10,923 nucleotides of DNA, from NCBI GenBank assembly GCA_041917975.1, contig JAYRWN010000053.1, forward strand, positions 1 to 10,923. Reading direction: 5' to 3'. Position numbers and translations under genes: made by a program. Position 1 is the first letter of the stretch; each line of letters begins with the position of its first letter. Below the pieces are notes generated by a model, which had not been told where the DNA came from, searched no databases, and saw only the letters and a program-made list of their open reading frames with translations. Positions 1 through 6,146 of this stretch are shown here, piece by piece. Source of the stretch: JAYRWN01 sp041917975 (lineage in GTDB: Bacteria > Bacteroidota > Bacteroidia > Chitinophagales > Saprospiraceae).

Positions 1-1534
1 CGAAATCCAAGCCTTGCAAGGAGAACACACCGAGGTCATCGATGCCGGCGGGCAATTTCTGATGCCGGGTTTTATCGAAGGACATGGCCATTTTTCAGGA
101 CTGGGCCAAAGCCTGATGATCCTGAATTTTATGCAGGTCAAAAACTGGGATGAGATCGTCAATATGGTGGCGGAAGCGGCTAAAAAAGCCCAGCCAGGAG
201 AATGGATCATCGGCCGGGGCTGGCATCAGGAAAAATGGACGGGACCGCTGGATAAAAATGTCTTGGGTTATCCGTACCACGATAAACTCAGCGCGGTGTC
301 ACCTGATAACCCGGTTATGTTGCGGCATGCCAGTGGCCATTCGTTATTTGCTAACGCCAAAGCTATGGAAATGGCCGGAGTGAGTAAAGAAACGGCTAAC
401 CCCTTCGGTGGAGAAATTGTGCGTGACGCGTCCGGACAAGCCATTGGCGTATTTGAAGAAACGGCGATGGGTCTGATCGGTAAAGTGTATGATGATTACC
501 TGCAAACGGTGAGTACGGCAGAAAAATATCAATACTGGCTGAAAGGAATCCGTCTGGCTGAAGAGGACTGTTTGCGCAAAGGAGTGACCTCATTTCAGGA
601 TGCCGGTGCGGACCTGGCTGAAGTCGATGATTACATTGGGCTAGCAGAAAAAGACAGTTTAAATGTACGTTTATGGCTGATGATGAAGGATGATTATGAG
701 ACCATGGCGGCGCGGATCAAAGAATTTCCAAAAACCAATGTAGGCGGGCAGGAATTTCTTACGATCCGGGCCATCAAGGGCGTGGTGGATGGTGCCCTGG
801 GTGCTTTCGGAGCCTTGTTGTTACAACCTTACGCCGATAAACCCGGCTTTAGTGGCCAAAATACCTTTCGCCTGGAAGATTTGAAAAAAGTGGCTGATAT
901 GGCCATCGGTCAGGGCATCCAGTTTTGTATTCATGCCATCGGTGACCGGGCTAACCGGATGATCCTGGATTTATACGAACAAACGTTCGCCGTCAATTCG
1001 GATAAAAAAGACGTCCGCTGGCGCATCGAACATGCTCAGCATATTGATACGGCGGATATGCCGCGCTTTAAGCAGTGGAATATCATTGCCTCCATGCAGG
1101 GTATCCACTGTACTTCTGATGCTCCATTCGTAGAAAAACGGCTGGGGCCTTTCCGGGCCAGGTATACCTCTTACCCCTGGCGCTCACTTTTAGATCTGGG
1201 TGTAGTCATTGCCAACGGCACAGATGCTCCGGTGGAGGATGTGGATCCCATCCCCAGTTTTTATGCTTCGGTGACCCGTAAACGCGCCGATACCGGTATG
1301 GAATTTTATCCGGAGCAAAAAATGACTCGTACGGAAGCTTTGTATTCCTATACCCTGGGCAATGCCTACGCCGGATTTGAAGAACAAAATAAAGGTAGTA
1401 TCATCCCCGGTAAGCTGGCCGATCTGGTCTTGTTATCCAAAAACCTGTTGACCTGCAGCGATGAGGAGATTCTGCAGGCCCAGGTGGTAAAAACTATAGT
1501 CGGCGGGAAAGTGAAGTATGACCGGGCTGATTAA
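1..1534 (+). CDS. YtcJ-like metal-dependent amidohydrolase, 5' end outside window
   Basis: Amidohydrolase family 3 (YtcJ-like) enzyme, a TIM-barrel metal hydrolase acting on C-N bonds of amide or cyclic substrates; the substrate cannot be told from sequence. The reading frame is open to the left edge (codons from base 2 read E-I-Q-A-L-Q-G-E), so the gene is partial; the TTG at 14 is an internal codon, not the likely start. Counting from that TTG, the metal-binding HxH is His24/His26 in PGFIEGHGH, preceded by the usual IDAGGQFLMPG strand. GRGWHQEKW (68-75) is a YtcJ-type signature. DGALGAFGALLLQPYAD (259-275) follows Lys255, the candidate carboxylated lysine. IHAIGDRAN (His307), RIEHAQH (His340) and NGTDAP (Asp404) supply the remaining metal or catalytic residues. 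The C-terminus (GKLADLVLLS, then VGGKVKYD) is the usual return to the beta-sandwich. Any signal peptide would lie outside the window. It converges on the OmpA-domain gene with an 82-base gap. Confidence 0.9.
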   Translation, partial: EIQALQGEHTEVIDAGGQFLMPGFIEGHGHFSGLGQSLMILNFMQVKNWDEIVNMVAEAAKKAQPGEWIIGRGWHQEKWTGPLDKNVLGYPYHDKLSAVSPDNPVMLRHASGHSLFANAKAMEMAGVSKETANPFGGEIVRDASGQAIGVFEETAMGLIGKVYDDYLQTVSTAEKYQYWLKGIRLAEEDCLRKGVTSFQDAGADLAEVDDYIGLAEKDSLNVRLWLMMKDDYETMAARIKEFPKTNVGGQEFLTIRAIKGVVDGALGAFGALLLQPYADKPGFSGQNTFRLEDLKKVADMAIGQGIQFCIHAIGDRANRMILDLYEQTFAVNSDKKDVRWRIEHAQHIDTADMPRFKQWNIIASMQGIHCTSDAPFVEKRLGPFRARYTSYPWRSLLDLGVVIANGTDAPVEDVDPIPSFYASVTRKRADTGMEFYPEQKMTRTEALYSYTLGNAYAGFEEQNKGSIIPGKLADLVLLSKNLLTCSDEEILQAQVVKTIVGGKVKYDRAD

Positions 1535-1616
1535 TTGGGTTAACTAAGAGGATAATGTTTGATTCCTCAGAATTTCCTTCGAGTCTTTTTGTTTCCCCAC
1601 TCACACCCACACTTAT
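1535..1616. other. Convergent intergenic gap, no clear terminator
   Basis: This gap separates two converging stop codons. The only structure I see is a 5-bp inverted repeat, GAGGA (1548-1552) with TCCTC (1564-1568), loop 11 bases, and an unlinked T5 run at 1586-1590. The T run lies too far from the hairpin for a classical intrinsic terminator. The rest is C/A-rich and unremarkable. Confidence 0.4.
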
Positions 1617-2795
1617 TTATCCGGTGGTGCTGAGGATTTTTATTTCCACGCGTTGGTTGCGCTGGCGGCCGAGGGGTGTTTTATCGCTGGCGATGGGTTT
1701 GGATTTGCCATAGCCTCTGTATTTGATGCGGTGTTCCGGCAAGCCTTTGTCGGTTAAATAATCGACCACTTCTTTGGCCCGGGCCGCGGACAGTTGATTA
1801 CAAAATTCTTCATCCGGCAGGCCGTTAGTATGGCCACCTATTTCGACGATAAGTCGTTTATTTTTTTGTAAAAAATCAAACACTTCATTTAAAACCGGAT
1901 AGGACTTGTAATCCAGGCCAGAAGAATCGGCGCGGAAATACAAATTGCGCAGCCGGATGGTCTGCCCCACTTTCACCGGTTGTTCCAGCTCGGTCATAAT
2001 TTTTTCTCCGGGTGCAGGTGCAATATCCACCGGGAATTCTTGTTCAGGCTCAACGTCAGGAGATGGTTTAGTCGGTGGTCGGTTGACCGGTGGAGCTTGA
2101 TTAATTTTAGTTCCTTCCTCTAAGGCGATAGCCGGGGTCAGATCTGACATGATGGGCAAGTTTGTCTCGCACGGGATAGGCACCAGGTCGGAAGCCAGGT
2201 CCAGTAGCACATTTCCATTATAGGGTACAGGGGTAGGTGTTTTATAAAACGCTTCCAGAATCAGGTAGGTGTATGGTCCTTTGGGGCGCAATTTAAAGAT
2301 ATATTTTTTCCATTCCGTGTTTTCAATACTAATGCTTTGCGCCAACATTTCGCGCCGGTCGCAGGGGCTGGTGCCGGCCCAGATGCGCAATACGGCAGGT
2401 TTGGTAAAAGATTTCATGCTTAGGGTATTGTCCCGCAAAGCACTGAGGTACGTCATGGAGCGGCACAAGTGAATGCTGAATTCATAGCAGATGCCTGCCT
2501 CCATGGGGCGGCTAAATTGCTGCGAAACTCTTTCCCAGGTGTCGTTTTCACGCACTACCATTCCCAGGTAAGTACGTCCATCCATGGCCGGACGGGTGAC
2601 TTGAAACTGGCCGCTGGGCTGAATATCCGGGGGAGTCTCATCGGGGAGAAAACCACAGTCACGCCACCCAAAGGGTGTTTTGCAACACGTGGGCACTCCT
2701 TCAAAGGACGCATTAGTCAAAGTGAGCGTCGTCTGTGACCAAAGCGGCCCCAAACCCCATAAACATCCGACAACCGCAATAACCCTTAATGTCAC
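1617..2795 (-). CDS. OmpA-domain cell-envelope protein with N-terminal beta-sandwich-like region
   Basis: Secreted or outer-membrane-associated protein of 392 residues that probably anchors to peptidoglycan through its OmpA C-terminal domain. Residues 1-20 form a signal peptide (hydrophobic VIAVVGCLWGLGPLWS). Residues 22-207 open with TLTNASFEG and run through aromatic and Cys-containing strands, resembling the jelly-roll, carbohydrate-binding-like modules of Bacteroidota surface proteins; this domain call is inference. Residues 210-275 are a Pro/Glu-rich linker. Residues 278-388 are the OmpA domain: RNLYFRADSS, EIGGHTN (318-324), LSAARA (335-340), RGYGKSKP (360-367) and RNQRVEIKI (379-387). 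The peptidoglycan-contacting Asp of the usual GHTD is Asn324 here; Arg339 and the RNxRVE motif are kept. The start is GTG at 2795: a TAA stop lies two codons upstream and no ATG precedes the signal peptide. It follows gcdH on the same strand after 118 bases and probably has its own promoter. Confidence 0.88.
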   Translation of the reverse strand: MTLRVIAVVGCLWGLGPLWSQTTLTLTNASFEGVPTCCKTPFGWRDCGFLPDETPPDIQPSGQFQVTRPAMDGRTYLGMVVRENDTWERVSQQFSRPMEAGICYEFSIHLCRSMTYLSALRDNTLSMKSFTKPAVLRIWAGTSPCDRREMLAQSISIENTEWKKYIFKLRPKGPYTYLILEAFYKTPTPVPYNGNVLLDLASDLVPIPCETNLPIMSDLTPAIALEEGTKINQAPPVNRPPTKPSPDVEPEQEFPVDIAPAPGEKIMTELEQPVKVGQTIRLRNLYFRADSSGLDYKSYPVLNEVFDFLQKNKRLIVEIGGHTNGLPDEEFCNQLSAARAKEVVDYLTDKGLPEHRIKYRGYGKSKPIASDKTPLGRQRNQRVEIKILSTTG

Positions 2796-2851
2796 TTTTT
2801 ATTCAGTAAATTTTTCAACAAAAGGTTAACAATGACTAAATCTATATTTTA

Positions 2852-2859
2852 CAAATTTA
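2852..2859 (-). promoter_or_regulatory. Candidate -7 promoter element for the OmpA-domain gene
   Basis: On the minus strand this reads TAAATTTG, an exact match to the Bacteroidota sigma factor -7 motif TAnnTTTG, 56 bases upstream of the GTG start. No TTG sits at the expected -33 distance (only T-rich sequence there), and AT-rich DNA makes chance matches plausible. Confidence 0.35.
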
Positions 2860-2913
2860 GTTTATCCCCAAGTATTTTTATAAAAACCTTAACGCAGTTC
2901 TCTTCGTGAAAGT

Positions 2914-4107
2914 TTATTTAAATGCATTTAGTCCGGTCACATCCATGCCGGTGATGAGTAGATGGACATCATGGGTCCCTTCATAGGTCAGGACGGTTTC
3001 CAGATTCATCATGTGACGCATAATCGGATACTCGTTTGTGATACCCATACCACCATGTATTTGACGAGACTCGCGGGCTATGTCCAGGGCTATCTGGACA
3101 TTATTGCGCTTAGCCATTGAAATTTGGGCTGGTGTCGCTTTCCCCACATTGGCTAAAGTACCTAAACGCCAGACAAGCAATTGTGCTTTGGTAATTTCGG
3201 TAATCATTTCAGCCAATTTTTTTTGGGTTAACTGAAACTGACCGATCGGCCGATCGAACTGAATGCGTTCTTTACTGTACCTCAACGCCGAATCATAACA
3301 ATCCAGAGCGGCGCCGATAACTCCCCAGGCGATTCCATAACGTGCTTTGGATAAACAGGCTAAAGGACCTTTCAACCCTTTGACTTCGGGAAAAACTTGT
3401 GACTTGGGTACTTTGACATCCTCGAAAATCAGCTCGCCGGTAATGGAAGCGCGTAAGGACCATTTACCCTTGATTTCCGGGGCGGAATAACCCGGTGAAT
3501 CCTTTTCTACAATCATTCCGCGGATGTTTCCTTCTTCGTCCTTAGCCCATACGACGGCAATATCGGCTACCGGAGAATTCGTGATCCACATTTTAGCTCC
3601 GTTGAGGATGTAGTGATCACCATTATCACGGATAGTGGTGATCATTCCGCCCGGATTAGAGCCGTAGTCAGGTTCGGTCAATCCAAAACAACCGATAAAT
3701 TCACCATCCCCCAGTTTGGGCAGGTATTTGCGTTTCTGGGCCTCGGAACCAAATTTATAGATAGGATACATCACTAATGAACCTTGCACACTGGCCATAC
3801 TACGGACCCCGGAATCTCCGCGTTCCAGTTCTTGCATGATGACACCATACGCCATTTCATCCATTCCTCCTCCTCCATATTCCAGGGGCAAGGAAGGTCC
3901 AAAGGCACCGATTTCGGCCAAACCCTTGAATAAATGTTGAGGACATTCAGCCTTATCAGCATACGCTTCGATAATCGGGCTTACTTCTGCTTTGACCCAT
4001 TCCCGTACGGCTTCACGAGCCAGAAGGTGTTCTTCTAAAAGCAGCTCATCCATCAGATAATAGTCGTGATGTGCGTATTTATCCGTTTTCTGTTGGCCGT
4101 TACCCAT
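2914..4107 (-). CDS. gcdH: Glutaryl-CoA dehydrogenase (acyl-CoA dehydrogenase family)
   Basis: FAD enzyme that oxidises and decarboxylates glutaryl-CoA to crotonyl-CoA in lysine/tryptophan breakdown, passing electrons to ETF. The protein is 397 residues from the ATG at 4107; residue numbers below count from a TTG eight codons further upstream. Substrate-determining residues of human GCDH (Glu87, Arg94, Ser98) all match in ERGDSGVRSMAS (Glu103, Arg110, Ser114), which argues for glutaryl-CoA over straight-chain acyl-CoAs. Other signatures are GCFGLTEPDYGSNP (147-160), GAKMWITNSPVAD (178-190), ARYGIAWGVIGA (263-274), the QFDRPI motif and the catalytic base in TYEGTHDVH (Glu384). The ATG at 4107 is preferred because the upstream TTG lies inside a TAnnTTTG promoter motif. 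There is no Shine-Dalgarno sequence. It is divergent from folB and on the same strand as the OmpA-domain gene. Confidence 0.93.
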   Translation of the reverse strand: MGNGQQKTDKYAHHDYYLMDELLLEEHLLAREAVREWVKAEVSPIIEAYADKAECPQHLFKGLAEIGAFGPSLPLEYGGGGMDEMAYGVIMQELERGDSGVRSMASVQGSLVMYPIYKFGSEAQKRKYLPKLGDGEFIGCFGLTEPDYGSNPGGMITTIRDNGDHYILNGAKMWITNSPVADIAVVWAKDEEGNIRGMIVEKDSPGYSAPEIKGKWSLRASITGELIFEDVKVPKSQVFPEVKGLKGPLACLSKARYGIAWGVIGAALDCYDSALRYSKERIQFDRPIGQFQLTQKKLAEMITEITKAQLLVWRLGTLANVGKATPAQISMAKRNNVQIALDIARESRQIHGGMGITNEYPIMRHMMNLETVLTYEGTHDVHLLITGMDVTGLNAFK

Positions 4108-4128
4108 GCTGGCGATTTTTTTTCGCAG

Positions 4129-4136
4129 CAAAGGTA
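4129..4136 (-). promoter_or_regulatory. Promoter -7 element for gcdH
   Basis: The minus strand reads TACCTTTG, an exact TAnnTTTG match ending 21 bases before the gcdH ATG, so transcription would begin roughly 15 bases upstream of the start. The -33 position has CTGG instead of a clean TTG. Its placement rules against translation from the TTG that forms its last three bases. Confidence 0.55.
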
Positions 4137-4187
4137 AAGGAATTGGGGTAACCAGACGCGGGGAATAGGAAAAACAATTCAGTGATT

Positions 4188-4195
4188 TATATTTG
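4188..4195 (+). promoter_or_regulatory. Promoter -7 element for folB
   Basis: TATATTTG is an exact TAnnTTTG match ending 22 bases before the folB ATG at 4218. It overlaps the longer open frame beginning with GTG at 4182, which would therefore be mostly untranscribed. No clear TTG lies at -33. It forms a back-to-back pair with the gcdH element about 50 bases away. Confidence 0.55.
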
Positions 4196-4217
4196 CTTAA
4201 ATCAATTTACCAACGAT

Positions 4218-4619
4218 ATGAGCAAAGTGGCTATAGAGGGGATGAAGTTTTTTGCTTATCACGGTTATTATCCGGAAGAGCAGGTCAAAGGAAATCACTT
4301 TGAGGTGGATGTATATTTAACCGTTGATTTTATGCGGGCGGCCCAAAGTGACAATATTACGCACACGGTCAACTATGAACTGGTGTATAAAATCTGTGCC
4401 AAACATCTGTTAGAGTCTCGACACAAACTTTTGGAAACGCTGTGTTTGAACATTGCCCAGGACGTCTTAAAGGTGGATGTGGATGTTAAAAAGGCGAAAG
4501 TAAAAGTGAGTAAACTTTCCCCACCCTTGCCGGGGCCGGTGGAACGCTTTTGTGTGGAAATGACTTTAAAGAACCTGCAAAACGGCTCAAAAGCTAAAGG
4601 GGACAAACGCAAAAAGTAA
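4218..4619 (+). CDS. folB: Dihydroneopterin aldolase
   Basis: Cytoplasmic enzyme of folate synthesis converting 7,8-dihydroneopterin to 6-hydroxymethyl-7,8-dihydropterin and glycolaldehyde; the family works as an octamer. The protein is 133 residues. Diagnostic features are IEGMKFFAYHGYYPEEQ (6-22, active-site Glu21), TVNYELVYKI (50-59, Tyr53), LLETLCLNIA (71-80, Glu73 of the pterin pocket) and VKVSKLSPPLPG (95-106, catalytic Lys99); these match Glu22, Tyr54 and Lys100 of the S. aureus enzyme. The ATG at 4218 is chosen over the GTG at 4182 because homologues begin near MSKVAIEG and the promoter motif at 4188-4195 overlaps the longer version. The last 15 residues are a Lys-rich tail (SKAKGDKRKK) beyond the usual end, probably disordered. 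It is a lone gene, with no other folate gene adjacent, and its stop lies 15 bases from that of the converging porin gene. Confidence 0.93.
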   Translation: MSKVAIEGMKFFAYHGYYPEEQVKGNHFEVDVYLTVDFMRAAQSDNITHTVNYELVYKICAKHLLESRHKLLETLCLNIAQDVLKVDVDVKKAKVKVSKLSPPLPGPVERFCVEMTLKNLQNGSKAKGDKRKK

Positions 4620-4630
4620 CCCGATTTGGG
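4620..4630. other. Tiny hairpin between converging folB and porin genes
   Basis: CCC-GATTT-GGG sits in the 15-base gap. On the minus strand the hairpin is followed within a few bases by T5 (inside the end of folB), so it could weakly terminate the porin transcript. A 3-bp stem is very weak and this is only a possibility. Confidence 0.2.
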
Positions 4631-4634
4631 CTTA

Positions 4635-5894
4635 TTAAAAATTGACCTGGGCCTGCAGACGCAACAAACGGCCGCTCTGGAGATTGTTTTGTAAAACATA
4701 ATCCTCGAAGCGACGCCGAGAAAAGACATAGGCGGCGACCAGTTCAAACTGAGGATAGGGCTGCCATTCCACACCCACTTCTAATTCCCGCACACGATGA
4801 CTACGGGCATCTAATTCGTGTTTTTTGCCTCCTTCATAATATTGTAATCTTGAAAAAGGCGTAATCACCGCATGCCGTTTTCTGATTATATAAGACAAGG
4901 TGATAAAACCCCCATTTAACTTGCGGGTTTCGATGGAGTCGGTGGAGGTATTAAATTCCGGTCCCCGGCCAAAATTATACTCCGCCAAAATGCCCAAGGG
5001 CTGCGGATAAAGAACAAAAGTCAAGGCTGTCCTTTGATCAAGATAATTGCGGTCAGGTAAAAATTTTACACCCGGAGAAAGGTTTTCTTTGGGGAGCACG
5101 TATTTGCCGGAATAAAATTGTAATCCGGGTTCAATGATTTGATTGCCCAAGTCCAATGGATACGACATCCGGGCCACGACATGTGGTTCGTTGTTCAATT
5201 CGGGTCGGTTGGCCGTTTGACCATTGTATACACCCAGACCCAACACGCCATAGTCTCCCGACCCTTTGAGGCCTCTACTGGTTAATTGAGCAAACAATCT
5301 GCGGATATGTTCCGGCGCCCAATAAAAAAATACTCCCATGTCCCGTTCGTTGGACACCGCACTATTCAGAGCATCTGCCCGGTCTAGGGGCAGACGATGC
5401 TGACTGGACTGCATATTTTCAAATCCGTATGGCACTTTACTTTGGCCGATCCGGAAACGAAATTCATTGCTTTTTCCCAAACCTACATCCATGTAGGCGT
5501 CGCGTAATTGCGCAAAATTGAGTGACGTCGAGGACACCTGGCTGGCAAAATCAGGTTGTACATAAAAATAAATGTGTTTGGAAATTTGTCCATAAAAAAT
5601 GATGCGGATACGCCGAAAAAAAAATCCTCCGTTATCACCCCAGCTCCGGTCACATTGTTCGCATTTGAGGCTGGAATTGGTTTCCAGCAAGCGGTTAAAA
5701 CGGCCTTGGGCATACCCTCGAATGGCAAACATTTCGTACCACTTACTGGTGGTCGGTAAGGTCTGAACCAAAGGCGTGTCCGGTAATCCCTGGGCCGGCA
5801 AATAAACAGCGACCATGCTAACCATTATCCACACCACATGCCGGACCGTGATAAAAATAAGGTGTGTGTAAGCAAGACGAAAAAAATCCGGCAT
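4635..5894 (-). CDS. Phosphate-selective-porin O/P-like outer-membrane beta-barrel protein
   Basis: Probable outer-membrane porin of 419 residues. Residues 1-36 look like a signal peptide with a long basic/His-containing N-region and hydrophobic core VVWIMVSMVAVYLPAQG. The mature protein begins with a family-like strand, FAIRGYAQGRFNRLLE (56-71), then alternates short polar turns with aromatic beta-strands: GFFFRRIRIIFYGQI, IYFYVQPDFA, AQLRDAYMDVGL, and FRIGQSKVPYGFEN (147-160), the hallmark GQxKxPxG segment. NERDMGVFFYW (182-192) is also typical. The C-terminus LLRLQAQVNF ends in Phe, as expected for barrel insertion by the BAM complex. Cys78 and Cys81 form a CxxC in an extracellular or plug-like region. 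The substrate is not determined: the family name reflects Pseudomonas OprO/OprP, and Bacteroidota members vary. The ATG at 5894 is the only start that includes the N-region. It is divergent from aspS. Confidence 0.83.
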   Translation of the reverse strand: MPDFFRLAYTHLIFITVRHVVWIMVSMVAVYLPAQGLPDTPLVQTLPTTSKWYEMFAIRGYAQGRFNRLLETNSSLKCEQCDRSWGDNGGFFFRRIRIIFYGQISKHIYFYVQPDFASQVSSTSLNFAQLRDAYMDVGLGKSNEFRFRIGQSKVPYGFENMQSSQHRLPLDRADALNSAVSNERDMGVFFYWAPEHIRRLFAQLTSRGLKGSGDYGVLGLGVYNGQTANRPELNNEPHVVARMSYPLDLGNQIIEPGLQFYSGKYVLPKENLSPGVKFLPDRNYLDQRTALTFVLYPQPLGILAEYNFGRGPEFNTSTDSIETRKLNGGFITLSYIIRKRHAVITPFSRLQYYEGGKKHELDARSHRVRELEVGVEWQPYPQFELVAAYVFSRRRFEDYVLQNNLQSGRLLRLQAQVNF

Positions 5895-6146
5895 GAGTAC
5901 TCTAGCATCAATTATGAAGTAAATGTAAAGAAATTGTTAACAAATTATAAATTTATACCAACTAAGAACGGCTTTAATAAGGACTTGGGTTTGATGAGAA
6001 TATGGCGCTATGGGCATTTCGCTTTTCCTGCTGAGGTATATTGGCAGTGCATTCCGTGATTAAAGTTATCCGGTGGCATTATTTATTGGAAATAGTGGCT
6101 TTGTTCGAAGATTATTGTGAATTTTGCGGCGCTAAAAATTGGTTTT
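5895..6146. other. Divergent intergenic region between porin and aspS
   Basis: These 252 bases have no supported gene; short open frames here lack family resemblance and overlap the promoters. Two adjacent perfect palindromes, TTGTTAACAA (5934-5943) and TATAAATTTATA (5946-5957), lie 40-63 bases upstream of the porin start. No exact TAnnTTTG is seen for either gene. TGGCTTTG (6097-6104), one mismatch from consensus, is the best aspS candidate. Confidence 0.4.
5934..5957. repeat. Two tandem perfect palindromes upstream of porin gene
   Basis: TTGTTAACAA (10 bp) and TATAAATTTATA (12 bp) are separated by two bases and centred about 50 bases upstream of the porin ATG, where a regulator could bind. 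AT-rich palindromes occur often by chance, so function is unproven. Confidence 0.4.

Noticed and set aside
2875..2886. Perfect palindrome TTTTTATAAAAA between gcdH and the OmpA-domain gene as a terminator
   Set aside because: It is all A/T with no loop and no separate GC stem; expected by chance in such AT-rich DNA.
4108..4131. TTG start at 4131 adding eight residues to glutaryl-CoA dehydrogenase
   Set aside because: The TTG is part of the TACCTTTG promoter motif, so it would not be in the mRNA; the ATG at 4107 suits the family.
4182..4217. GTG start at 4182 adding twelve residues to FolB
   Set aside because: It overlaps the TATATTTG promoter element, and the added residues resemble nothing in the family.
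6117..6146. GTG start at 6117 for AspRS
   Set aside because: The conserved N-terminus begins at the ATG at 6147 (MYRSHTCGELR).
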